NCBI GenBank assembly: GCA_025210485.1
Contig: JAOARN010000132.1
Span: 64,382-125,172, forward strand
Direction of reading: 5' to 3'
DNA from: Marinifilaceae bacterium
GTDB lineage: Bacteria; Bacteroidota; Bacteroidia; Bacteroidales; Marinifilaceae
Length of the DNA stretch: 60,791 bases
Numbering within the stretch: the first letter of the stretch is position 1; each line of letters opens with the position of its first letter. The notes beneath the pieces are model-generated. The model ran no database searches and had not been told where the DNA came from. It was given only the letters and a program-made list of their open reading frames with translations. The translations under genes and the position numbers were made by a program. Of this stretch, positions 1-9,900 are shown one piece after another.

Positions 1-61
1 ATTAAAATATTATAAATTTATTTTATTAGTTCCGATTGGTTTATTAACAAATATCATAATT

Positions 62-889
62 ATGAGTAATATTGTTCAGTTGTATAAATTTATATTTTTT
101 TTAATATTTATAATTTTCACGGCTGATATATCTGCTGATAATCTCAATACTGGAGCGAGAGCCAAGGCTTTAGGAAATGCAAAATTAGCTTTAGTAGATC
201 AATGGTCTTGTGTAAATAATAGGTCATTAATATGTCGGTTAGAAGGGAATGGAGTCTGTGCTAACTATCAGAATTGTTTTGGTGTTAAAGAATTTTCATG
301 TCAATCTATTTGTGCCTATATGTCTAAGACTAGTATGGGTTTATCCATTAATTTTGAGAGATTTGGCGAGACAACATATTCCGAAGAAAAACTTGGTTTT
401 TCCTATTCTAAACAATTAGGACCTAGAGTATTTTGTGGTATTGGAATTAATCTGAATAGAAAGAGAGCTGTTCTAGATGATAAAATGCTTAATGTTGCCA
501 GTTTTGATTTCTCAATGTCTCATTATATAGATAAAAATACACTTTTAGCCTTTCAAGTTGTTAATCCAACAGAGGAGTATTTTGTTGTTAGTGAAGATAA
601 AGAACCTGTAGCAAGCTTTATTAGTGTCGGTATTTCTCGGATATTTTCAAATAAGAGTTTAGTGATAATTGAAACGGAAAAAGAATTGAATTCCAAACTA
701 TTATATAAGTTTGGAATTGAATATGCTATAGCAGAGCATATGTTTTTACAAGCTGGTTTTCAGACCCATCATTCTAATATTAGCATGGGTTTGCGTTATG
801 AATATCATGATTTTATTTTTAATATAGCATTTGTAAAACATCCAAAACTTAATTATTCAACCGTCGGCACAATTGTTTATAAGATATAA
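62..889 (+). CDS. PorV/PorQ-like outer-membrane beta-barrel protein
   Basis: The 275-residue protein has an N-terminal signal peptide (hydrophobic residues about 8-22). The mature part opens with GARAKALGNA, the start motif of the PorV/PorQ/UPF0164 barrel family of Bacteroidota. The rest is alternating short amphipathic strands and ends in an aromatic/hydrophobic strand, as expected for an outer-membrane barrel. PorV and PorQ are T9SS components, but this protein is shorter than typical PorV (about 380-400 aa), so it is a paralogue rather than PorV itself. Oddly, residues about 49-90 hold six cysteines, and a seventh follows near residue 124, which is unusual for this family. It lies 11 bp upstream of the next gene on the same strand, so the two are probably one operon. 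The family call is inferred from the motif; the precise role is unknown. Confidence 0.6.
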   Translation: MSNIVQLYKFIFFLIFIIFTADISADNLNTGARAKALGNAKLALVDQWSCVNNRSLICRLEGNGVCANYQNCFGVKEFSCQSICAYMSKTSMGLSINFERFGETTYSEEKLGFSYSKQLGPRVFCGIGINLNRKRAVLDDKMLNVASFDFSMSHYIDKNTLLAFQVVNPTEEYFVVSEDKEPVASFISVGISRIFSNKSLVIIETEKELNSKLLYKFGIEYAIAEHMFLQAGFQTHHSNISMGLRYEYHDFIFNIAFVKHPKLNYSTVGTIVYKI

Positions 890-900
890 AATATAGTCTT

Positions 901-2859
901 ATGTTAATTAAATATATCTTGATTATTTGTTGTGTTAACATCCTTATTACTAAAGAAATATTTTCACAGAATGAGCTTAATAGATCTCAGATAGTAGAAC
1001 GACTTATAGAACGTTGGGGTGAAAGAGAAAATCTAAATACAGATGAGATTGAAGAATTGAACCAATACGTAAATAAACCTGTTAACATAAATAGTTTAAA
1101 AGAATCAGAACTAAGTAATATACCAATATTGAACGAACAGCAGGTAGTTGAAATAATTAAGTATAGAGAAAAAGTCGGTAAAATTCTTTCGATATATGAA
1201 TTCCTTTATTTGGATAATTTTCCATTTTCTACTGTCAAATTACTTAGTTATATGTTGGTTTTTGAAGATACAGAATCAGGAGGAATAAATATTAAAAAGC
1301 AGTATGGGGATTGTTTGCATAAGTTCGTATTTAATAATAAAGATAAACCTTCAGCATATCAAGCTAGTTCGTTTTATTATTCAGTAAAGACTAGAGGTAG
1401 TGTAGATAATAAATTGAAGTATAATTTTGTAGCTGAAAATGATATAGGTGAAGATTTTTTTAATTCCAATAATAAGAGAGGATTCGATTTTTATTCTGCT
1501 TATTTGTCGTACACAAACAAAAGAACAAAATTAATCATAGGAGATTATCATATTGCCAATGGTCAAGGCTTAGCTTATTGGACTAATTATGGTGGGGCAA
1601 AAAGCTCTTTGAGTATAAATAATTGTTATAAATCCCCAGGAATAAAAGGAAAGAATTCAACGGAGGAGAATATTTTCTTAAGAGGTATAGCTATCAGAAG
1701 AAATTTAAGTAGAAAGATAAGTTTAATATCATTTTATTCTAATAAAAAGAGGGATGCAAGTTATAATAATTCACCTACCAATCCATTTTATAAATTACAA
1801 AATACTGGTTATCATAGATCAAAAACTGAGAAATTGAATAAATCAGCATTGCGAGAGCAAACCGCAGGACTAATCTTCAAGTATTCAAGTATGCTAGGTC
1901 GTTTTAGTTTCTACATTACTAATTCTAATTTTAGTAAGTATATAGGAGTCGATAATTATTATAATTTCTATAATCCTAGATTGAAATCATTTTACATTGC
2001 AGGATTTAGCTATATAAAGTATTATAATCATGTCCTTTTTTATGGAGAGTATGCTCGAAATAAGAAAAATAAAACTGCAATAATACAAGGAATAGAATTT
2101 CAGATTTCTAATAACTTTAAGCTAGATTTGATTTATCGTAACTATAAACCAGGCTACAGAAGCATACATTCACGATCATTTGGAGAATTTTCTAGAACTG
2201 AAAATGAGAAAGGGGTGTATTTTGGTGTTCAGTATGATATTGCACGCAATATTGTTTTACGATCGTATTATGATTCATATCAAACACATTGGTTAGTTTC
2301 AGATTCGTCCTCTCCTTCCCAAGGAGAAGATTACTTAGCTGAAATAAATTATAGTATTGATGAACAGACAAAACTGTATTTTCGATATAAAAACGAATAT
2401 AAAACAAAAACATTGTCTAATGAGTTGGATAGAAGTTATTCACAAGAAGAAGAAAGGATTAAGCAGTATCGAATAAATTATTCTTCTCAAATATTATCTA
2501 ATTTGAAATACAATATTCGTTTCCAATTTAATTCATATAAATTTTCAAAAACTATATCAAATGGAGAGTTGTCGATGATTGATTTATATTATAATATAAA
2601 GATGATAAATATCTTTTTAAGATATGCATTGTTTGATACTGATGACTACAATTCAGGTATTTATGCTTATGAGAAAGATTTGTATCAGAGTTTTTATATA
2701 CCTAAATATAGTTTTTCAGGCTCAAGATTGGTTTTATGTTTAAACTATAAAATGGCTAAAAAATTTCATTTCTATTTTAAGTTTTCTAAATCAAAATTAA
2801 GAACAGAAGGTAAGGAATCTTATAATGAACAAAAGTTTTTATTAAGGTATAAGTTTTAA
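901..2859 (+). CDS. Helix-hairpin-helix (ComEA-like) domain plus outer-membrane beta-barrel protein
   Basis: This 652-residue protein has a signal peptide (about 1-22, ending ...IFSQ). Residues about 48-125 form tandem helix-hairpin-helix units (VNINSLKESELSNIPILNEQ, then a second copy around KILSIYEFLYLDNF), like the DNA-binding part of ComEA. From about residue 140 to the end the sequence is dense in alternating aromatic/polar strands (FYYSVKTRG, YFGVQYDIARN, LYFRYKNEYK) and ends in KFLLRYKF, a barrel-closing strand. The architecture of a periplasmic HhH segment on an outer-membrane barrel is widespread in Bacteroidota, usually annotated as a helix-hairpin-helix protein of unknown role. DNA binding or uptake is possible but not shown. 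It follows the PorV/PorQ-like gene by 11 bp, suggesting co-transcription. Confidence 0.7.
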   Translation: MLIKYILIICCVNILITKEIFSQNELNRSQIVERLIERWGERENLNTDEIEELNQYVNKPVNINSLKESELSNIPILNEQQVVEIIKYREKVGKILSIYEFLYLDNFPFSTVKLLSYMLVFEDTESGGINIKKQYGDCLHKFVFNNKDKPSAYQASSFYYSVKTRGSVDNKLKYNFVAENDIGEDFFNSNNKRGFDFYSAYLSYTNKRTKLIIGDYHIANGQGLAYWTNYGGAKSSLSINNCYKSPGIKGKNSTEENIFLRGIAIRRNLSRKISLISFYSNKKRDASYNNSPTNPFYKLQNTGYHRSKTEKLNKSALREQTAGLIFKYSSMLGRFSFYITNSNFSKYIGVDNYYNFYNPRLKSFYIAGFSYIKYYNHVLFYGEYARNKKNKTAIIQGIEFQISNNFKLDLIYRNYKPGYRSIHSRSFGEFSRTENEKGVYFGVQYDIARNIVLRSYYDSYQTHWLVSDSSSPSQGEDYLAEINYSIDEQTKLYFRYKNEYKTKTLSNELDRSYSQEEERIKQYRINYSSQILSNLKYNIRFQFNSYKFSKTISNGELSMIDLYYNIKMINIFLRYALFDTDDYNSGIYAYEKDLYQSFYIPKYSFSGSRLVLCLNYKMAKKFHFYFKFSKSKLRTEGKESYNEQKFLLRYKF

Positions 2860-2978
2860 TTGTCACCTGCATCAATAATATAATAATCTAATACTAACTA
2901 ATATGTATAACTTTAAATTAATCCAATAATTAAAGTTTTAGTTAAAAATTTATTGTTATATATATATGATAATTAATA

Positions 2979-2994
2979 TACTTTCGTGAAAGTA
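2979..2994. promoter_or_regulatory. Perfect 7-bp inverted repeat in the spacer before the GH3 gene
   Basis: TACTTTC-GT-GAAAGTA is a perfect dyad. Its left half is close to the -7 box TAnnTTTG (TACTTTCG), so it could be an operator overlapping a weak promoter for the GH3 gene 160 bp downstream. Nothing else recognisable lies in the spacer between 2860 and 3155. Confidence 0.25.
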
Positions 2995-3155
2995 AAAATG
3001 CTTGTATTTTAACCTAAGTTTGCTTAATTTGTAGTATATTTCAGTGGAAAATTTATCAAAAAAACACTAAAATGTTTTCACCATAAATAAATATTTTAAT
3101 CCCGAGATTTAATAATTATGTTGAATCTAAGCCCGAATAACCTAAATATACAACT

Positions 3156-4673
3156 ATGGCATTTATTAATTCGATTGTAAATTGGCTTAATGTAAAAAGG
3201 CTATCTCAAATTGATTTTTTCAAGCAGCATCCCAATGAAATTCAGAATGAGACTTTAGCTAAATTATTGAAGAAGGCAAATAGAACCGAATTTGGTCAAA
3301 ATTATGATTTTAAAACAATAGATTGTTTATCAAAATTCAGAGAAAGAATTCCGATACATAAATATGAGGATCTCCATCTTTATATTGAAAGATTAAGAAA
3401 AGGAGAACAAAATATTTTGTGGCCCACTGAGATAAGATGGTTTGCAAAATCCTCAGGAACAACTAATACAAAAAGTAAATTCATACCTGTAAGTAAGGAT
3501 ACACTCGAGGATTGTCATTTTAGAGGAGGTAAAGATATACTTGCAATCTATACTGATTTAAATCCCGAAACAGGCATATTTAAAGGAAAAGGTTTAACGC
3601 TTGGCGGTAGTCATCAAATCAATAATGTCAACAATAATTCTTACTATGGAGATTTATCTGCAGTTCTCATTCAAAATCTTCCTTTTTGGGTAGATTTTAT
3701 TCGTACCCCTGAAAGTTCGATTGTGCTTATTGATGAATGGGAGGAAAAAATGTCAAAAATTACAGACATAACTGTCAATGAGAATGTAACTAGTATGTCA
3801 GGAGTTCCATCATGGTTTTTAGTTCTGATTAAGCATATTTTAAAAACCACAGGTAAGAATAATCTCCTTGAAATATGGCCTAATTTGGAATTATTTATTC
3901 ATGGAGGTATTAGTTTTACTCCATATAAAGATCAGTATATGAATATTATTCCAACAGATAAAATGAATTATATTGAAACCTATAATGCATCAGAAGGTTT
4001 CTTTGGAATTCAAGATGATCCAAATGATGATTCTCTATTGTTAATGTTAGATTATGGGATTTATTATGAATTTATCCCAAATAGTGAAATAAATTCGGAA
4101 GATCCAAAAGTATTAAGTCTAGATCAAATTGAGCTTTATGAGAATTATGCAATAATTATAACCACAAATAGTGGATTATGGAGGTACATGATAGGTGATA
4201 CAGTTTATTTTACTTCCAAGAATCCATATAAGATTAAAATTGCAGGAAGAACAAAATTATTTATAAACGCATTTGGTGAAGAGGTAATTATAGATAATAC
4301 AGAAAAGGCAGTAAAGCAAGCATGTGATAAATCTGGTGCGATAGTTAAAGAATATACTGTAGCTCCCGTTTTTATGAATAGAGACTCGAAGGGCTGTCAC
4401 GAGTGGCTTATAGAGTTTGAAAAGAAGCCAAAAGATATAGATCAGTTTAATTATTTGTTAGATAATGCTTTGATGAATTTAAATTCAGATTATGAGGCTA
4501 AAAGATATAAAAGTATAACTCTCGAAAGACCAATAATAAATATTGCTCCTGAAAATTTATTTTATAACTGGATGAAAAAGAATGGGAAATTAGGAGGGCA
4601 AAATAAAGTGCCTAGATTGTCAAATGATAGAAAAATAATTGATAGTTTGTTAAGGTTTGAAGCATTATGTTAA
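3156..4673 (+). CDS. GH3-family acyl-adenylate-forming enzyme
   Basis: The 505-residue protein matches the GH3 auxin-responsive-promoter family, which belongs to the ANL adenylating superfamily: ATP activation of a carboxylate, then transfer, in plants to an amino acid. Visible motifs are the phosphate-binding signature WFAKSSGTTNTKSKFIPVS (about residues 93-111), the central segment YNASEGFFGIQ (about 276-286, the acyl/AMP pocket region) and GRTKLFINAFGEEV (about 367-380, the hinge to the C-terminal cap). Length is normal for bacterial members. The substrate of bacterial GH3 proteins is unknown. The last codons overlap the start of the next gene by 7 bp (ATG inside ...TTATGTTAA), indicating translational coupling. 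Confidence 0.85.
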   Translation: MAFINSIVNWLNVKRLSQIDFFKQHPNEIQNETLAKLLKKANRTEFGQNYDFKTIDCLSKFRERIPIHKYEDLHLYIERLRKGEQNILWPTEIRWFAKSSGTTNTKSKFIPVSKDTLEDCHFRGGKDILAIYTDLNPETGIFKGKGLTLGGSHQINNVNNNSYYGDLSAVLIQNLPFWVDFIRTPESSIVLIDEWEEKMSKITDITVNENVTSMSGVPSWFLVLIKHILKTTGKNNLLEIWPNLELFIHGGISFTPYKDQYMNIIPTDKMNYIETYNASEGFFGIQDDPNDDSLLLMLDYGIYYEFIPNSEINSEDPKVLSLDQIELYENYAIIITTNSGLWRYMIGDTVYFTSKNPYKIKIAGRTKLFINAFGEEVIIDNTEKAVKQACDKSGAIVKEYTVAPVFMNRDSKGCHEWLIEFEKKPKDIDQFNYLLDNALMNLNSDYEAKRYKSITLERPIINIAPENLFYNWMKKNGKLGGQNKVPRLSNDRKIIDSLLRFEALC

Positions 4674-5431
4674 AATATTTATTGTTAGTATTCTCTCTTT
4701 TTATCATCATAAAACAAGATATGATAACAGAAAAACCTTTGTTTTTAAAACTTGATAATTTGAATAATATTTATAAAATATATGAGAATAGAATAGAAAA
4801 ATTAAACGAAAAGGGAGTTAAACTATCCGAATATTCTTTTGAAGAAGACAAAATCATAAAATTTGTAGATGTAAGTGATAGTCATAAAATTTTAGTTTAC
4901 TTCGAATCTAATAATCAAATTATATATTTAGATAATAAAATGTGTCAGATTGGAGATTCAATAAATATGTTTGATATATATGATAATGATTTTAGTTGTT
5001 TGATTAATTCAAATTATTCAGGAATAATTATTTATGATGAATTTATAAGGCAGGTGGTGAAAATAAACGAAAAGGGTAAGCTTATAGATAAATCAAACTT
5101 AAGAAATAATATCTTTGATAACAGTGTGGTTGATAAGTTGGTTGAACTTAATAATAAACTTTATCTTAAATATGAGAATAAAGGATTATTAATATTAGAT
5201 GAGAATCTATTGATGTTGAATCTAATCTCAATACCAAATATAGAAGATTTTTGGGTATATAGAAATACAATTTATTATACGATAGGAAAAAAGATATTTG
5301 TATTTAACAACCAGCAAAGTATAAGTTTTAATTTCGATTATAGAAAGCCATACTATATAAGCAAAGGATTTGTTTATTCGATTAAAAATAACGAAGTACA
5401 AAAAGATGATTTAAATAATAATTACAATTAA
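4667..5431 (+). CDS. Unknown exported protein, possible beta-propeller, coupled to GH3
   Basis: I do not recognise this 254-residue protein. It begins with a hydrophobic stretch (residues about 2-15, LKYLLLVFSLFIII) that could be a signal peptide or anchor. The body consists of short repeated strand-rich segments of the form hydrophobic-NNLNNIYKIYEN, SNNQIIYLDNK, ENKGLLILDEN, GKKIFVFNN, spaced about 35-50 residues apart, which resembles blades of a small beta-propeller. The start codon lies inside the GH3 gene, so the two are translationally coupled and probably functionally linked. No catalytic motif is visible. Confidence 0.6.
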   Translation: MLKYLLLVFSLFIIIKQDMITEKPLFLKLDNLNNIYKIYENRIEKLNEKGVKLSEYSFEEDKIIKFVDVSDSHKILVYFESNNQIIYLDNKMCQIGDSINMFDIYDNDFSCLINSNYSGIIIYDEFIRQVVKINEKGKLIDKSNLRNNIFDNSVVDKLVELNNKLYLKYENKGLLILDENLLMLNLISIPNIEDFWVYRNTIYYTIGKKIFVFNNQQSISFNFDYRKPYYISKGFVYSIKNNEVQKDDLNNNYN

Positions 5432-5475
5432 TTTATTAATATTTGGATTCTAATATACTAATAAATTAATTGTAA
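5422..5475. terminator. Bidirectional terminator-like hairpin between convergent genes
   Basis: A perfect 17-bp inverted repeat (arms 5422-5438 and 5459-5475, 20-nt loop) sits between the stop of the plus-strand gene (5431) and the stop of waaA (5503). The arms are A/T-rich and contain the U-runs themselves. The left arm includes the stop codon of the upstream gene. Position between two convergent genes fits shared termination. Confidence 0.6.
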
Positions 5476-5502
5476 TATGTTAAAAGATGATCTTAAGCTA
5501 AT

Positions 5503-6741
5503 TTAAAAGGTACTTGTCATAATCTTATCAACAGCGCCGATTTGGCTTTTCACATAGTCAAGACAGCTAGTAGATGCTTCCGAATAAGTTTTTTTATCAT
5601 CCACGAGGGTGTCAAGTTGATGTTCTAATTCAAAATACTGAGTAAAGGTAAAAGCCCCTTTTTGATCTATTAGTTCTAAAGCTTCAGCAAATTTAGTATG
5701 TTTTGGACCAAATATTACAGGTAAACCAAAAGTTGCAGCTTCTAATATGTTATGAATACCTGCTCCAAACCCCCCTCCGATGTAGGCGATATTACCATAT
5801 TTGTAGGCTGATGACAGAATTCCAATGCAATCGATAATTAGTAGTTTTGCATATTTTACTTCATTATCATCAAATTTGTCAGATTCTGTGTATTTTAGAT
5901 AATTAACCTTTAATTTTGATTCAAGTGATTTAATATGTGAACTGTTTATTTCATGAGGAGCTATAATGTATTTAATATCATTACGCTTGCACTTATTTAT
6001 ATATTCTACTAAAAAATCTTCATCTTTAGGCCAAGTACTGCCAGCTAAAATTATTCTCTTATCAGATTTGAAACTAGATATAATCTCAATTTCGGCAGAT
6101 TCTTGTGAAATCTTATAAACCCTATCAAATCTAGTATCACCTGTTATACTTACATTGTTGTAATTTATCGATTTCAAAAGGTGTAAGGAATTTTTGTTTT
6201 GTACAAAAATATGAGAAAAACTAATAAGTCCATTTCTATAAAAATTAGCCCATTTTTTAAAATAAATCTGGTTGTGTCTAAATATTGCAGATATTAAGAA
6301 AGTTGGAATTTTACGTTTTGAAACCTCATTAAGGATATTACACCAAATTTCATATTTAACAAAAAATATTTTATCAGGATTAACAATATCTAGGAATTTT
6401 TTTGCATTATATTTTGTGTCGATAGGAATATAAGATACGTAATCAACTTTATCGTAATTTTTTCTTAATTCATAGCCAGAAGGAGAAAAGAAAGTTAATA
6501 GAATTTTATATTCTGTATGTTTTGCTTTAATTACCTCTATAATCTCTCTTGCTTGTTCAAATTCACCTACAGAGGCGGCATGAATCCAAATAATATTATC
6601 ATTAGGATTTATTTTATTTTTTAAACTTGAAAAGATATTTTTCCTCCCATCAATCCAAAGTTTTGCTTTTTTATTGAATACGCTGACAATTAAAACTATA
6701 AAATAGTAAATTCTAATTCCAAGGGTATAGATATATTTCAT
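5503..6741 (-). CDS. waaA: 3-deoxy-D-manno-octulosonic acid (Kdo) transferase
   Basis: The 412-residue protein transfers Kdo from CMP-Kdo to lipid A precursors at the inner membrane, the first step of LPS core assembly. It shows the GT30 layout: an N-terminal membrane segment (about residues 8-25), the acceptor-side block IWIHAASVGEFEQA (about 52-65, with the conserved SVGE catalytic Glu) and PIDTKYNAKKFLDIVNPD (about 106-123). It also has VKYEIW, AGSTWPKDE (about 233-241) and the CMP-Kdo site with GGGFGAGIHNILEAATFGLP (about 321-340). Length is normal. It is convergent with the GH3 pair and divergent from the gene at 6972. Confidence 0.93.
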   Translation of the reverse strand: MKYIYTLGIRIYYFIVLIVSVFNKKAKLWIDGRKNIFSSLKNKINPNDNIIWIHAASVGEFEQAREIIEVIKAKHTEYKILLTFFSPSGYELRKNYDKVDYVSYIPIDTKYNAKKFLDIVNPDKIFFVKYEIWCNILNEVSKRKIPTFLISAIFRHNQIYFKKWANFYRNGLISFSHIFVQNKNSLHLLKSINYNNVSITGDTRFDRVYKISQESAEIEIISSFKSDKRIILAGSTWPKDEDFLVEYINKCKRNDIKYIIAPHEINSSHIKSLESKLKVNYLKYTESDKFDDNEVKYAKLLIIDCIGILSSAYKYGNIAYIGGGFGAGIHNILEAATFGLPVIFGPKHTKFAEALELIDQKGAFTFTQYFELEHQLDTLVDDKKTYSEASTSCLDYVKSQIGAVDKIMTSTF

Positions 6742-6868
6742 TATATGATAAAAATTAATTTAAAATTTTAGTAAATAGTATGCAATTTAGAGTTTATTGT
6801 CTAAAAAGTATTAATCTTTAGCAAAAAAAAGAATAATTCGACTAATATTAAGTTTTATTTTATATTAA

Positions 6869-6898
6869 TTGAATTAATTATTTTATTATCTAGCTTTG
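6869..6898 (+). promoter_or_regulatory. Promoter of the SprA-like gene
   Basis: TTG (6869-6871), a 19-bp spacer and TAGCTTTG (6891-6898) match the Bacteroidota primary promoter TTG-N17-23-TAnnTTTG. Transcription would start near 6905, about 67 nt before the ATG. Confidence 0.6.
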
Positions 6899-6971
6899 TA
6901 TATTTACATAATATCTAATCGTGTAATTTACTCTTATTAATTAGCTAAATAAATATTGGTTTAAAATAAGC

Positions 6972-9900
6972 ATGTATATTGGGAAAAATGTATTACTTGT
7001 ATTTTGTATTATGCTTTTTGTTAATATTGTATTTGGACAAAAAGATAATAGAAGATCTAAGAAAATTTTATTAAACAAGGATACTATTGTTTTTGATACA
7101 TTAGTTGTTATTCCTTCTTCATTTTCCATTTATGATAATAATTGGAACACAATTGATAGCAGCTTATATCGTTTAGATTTTATTAAATCCCAAGTTATTT
7201 TTAATTCTAAACTATGTTTGACATACGATTATCTTATATTTAGATATCGTGTCTCTGATATTTCATGTTCCGATGCGTATATTGATAAGTTTAAGTTACC
7301 CAAATTTGCAAAATCTAGTTTTTCACAAAAACATATATCTCAAAATGGAACTAATTCACTATTTAAAAATTTAAATGCACAGGGCATATATACTAGGAGT
7401 TTTAGTTATGGAAATAATTCTGGATCAAATTTAGAATCCCAATTAAATCTACAATTAAATGGGAAATTAAGTAATGATATTTCCATAATTGGGAATATTT
7501 CAGATAATTCCACTATGCTACAAACCAATGCAAATACTCAGAATATTGATGAAGTAGATAATATATATGTGAAATTGTTCGACAAGAATAAAAGCCTTAC
7601 TCTTGGTGATTATCAATTGATTCAGGATAGTATGGGTTTTATTCGATTTAATAATAAGTTGAGAGGTATTCGTTTCACATACAAGTCCCCCAATAATAAT
7701 TATTCTTCTGATATTAGTGCTTCAAGTTCAAAGGCTCGATTCAATAGTCAGGTAATTAGTGCTAATAATGGAATACAAGGTCCATACAAGTTATTAGGCA
7801 AAAATGGAGAACAGAATATTATTACGATTTCAGGGAGCGAAAAAATATATCTTAACGGGAAATTGCTTAAACGAGGTCTTAATCAAGATTATGTAATTGA
7901 TTACAATTTATCTGAATTTAGTTTCAATATTAAAAATCCAATTAATTCAAGAAGCCGAATTTTAGTTGAATTTGAATATTCAGATAAGACCTATGCAAGT
8001 TATTCTTTATATTCTTCGAGTTTTTGGAAATCGAAGAAGTTTAAATTGCAACTGTTGGCTTATCATAAGTCAGATTCAAAAAATGACGTATTGGATTCAG
8101 ATATAAATGAATATGATAAAAAAATAATGAGCCAGGTAGGAGATAATTTATCAAATGCATTATCTGAAAATGTTAGAGAAGAAGAATTTTCTGAGGATAA
8201 AATATTATATAAAAAAGATTTTATTGTCCATAATAATGAAACCTTTACTATATATAAGTACTCTCAAAATAGAGATAGTTCAAGGTATTATGTCAAGTTT
8301 AGATATGTTGGAGACAATCAAGGGAATTATATTTTAGATGAGATATTAGGTATAGGTGTTGTATATAAATGGATTCCTCCTGTACAAGGAATAAAACAAG
8401 GTAATTATACCATTTTTAAAAGTCTTAAGCCCCCAACTTTACATCAAATGTATGAACTAAAGACCCAAGTTAAATTGGGAAATGAATTTAAAACAAATAT
8501 AGATCTAGCACTTAGTAGGCTTGATTTAAATAGGTATTCTGAAATTAATGATTCGGATAATATTGGTACTGCAGCCTCAATTGAACTTGATAAGAAATTC
8601 ACATTGAAGGATAGTAATAATTATTTTTTTAGTTCAATACGATCTAGTTTTATAAAAGATAAATTTGAAGCAATATCTAATTTTAGAGATATTGAATATA
8701 ATAGAAATTGGAATATTGATGAGGCTTTGGATCAAGATGAATTTAATATTGAATTATATAATAATTACTCATTTAAGCGAGGAAATATATCATACTCTTA
8801 TCAAAATAAAGATATTTCTAGTTATAAAGCTAATAAGCATAATGCATTATTTAAGCTTGATTTAAATATGTATAAATCTAAAGTTCTTGCTAATATATTA
8901 GTATCCGAATATTTGGATCAGAACACAAAAAAAGAATACTTTGAGACCGAAAATACTATAGCTATTCATAATTATTCAGTAAGTCACAAGATTAACTATG
9001 AAAAAAACATAATAAAAGATAATTTTTCAGGGATTTACAAATTGGGTAGTTTGAAAAATATTGAAAATTCATTCAGAATTAATCGAAACTGGAGAAAATC
9101 AAATGTTTATATATATACCGATTTAGGACGATACTATTTACCAAAAATGGAATCTTTAGTTTTAGCAAGTGAAAAAACGGAATTCGGTGCAGGTTTCAAA
9201 TCAAAAGGAAGTAGAACTAATAGTCTTTCTGTTGACATAAAGAGTATTGAAGAGCATAGTAAAGATGAACAAATTGCAAAAAATCCAAGTTCTCATAATT
9301 ACTTTATTAAATTAAAGCATAAATATAGAACAGAAAATTCATTTATTAGTTTCGGGAACTATTATAAGATAAGTACAGAACAGGAAAACAAAGTACAGTA
9401 CACCTATATTAAGACAGAGAAATCGAAGGGGCAGTATAAGTGGATTGATTTTAATAAGGATGAAAAAAAAGACTTGAATGAATTTGTATTGGCTGAATTT
9501 GAAGATTTAGGAGAATATATTCGAGTAAGCAATATTTCAAATAATTTCAGAAATCTATATACTGTAACTTATCGGTTTAATAATTATGTGCGATTTTCAC
9601 GACTTAAAGTTAATATATTCAAATGGTTGAAACCTCTTAAATTGAGAACAAATTATGTGAATGAATATAAATTTACTGAAAACAATATTCGAACCTACAT
9701 TGATATATTTTCCGATAAACTTTCAGAAAATGGAGTTGTTGAACAAAAAAATAACTTTAATGAACTTGCGAGCTACCGTAAATCAAATTCAAAGTTTAGA
9801 TATGATTTTTCGTATACGCTTAATCGTTCTAAACAAAACTTAATTAATGATTTTAAGATTAATAAAAAAAGAATATATGATTATAAAATAAGTTGTTTTG

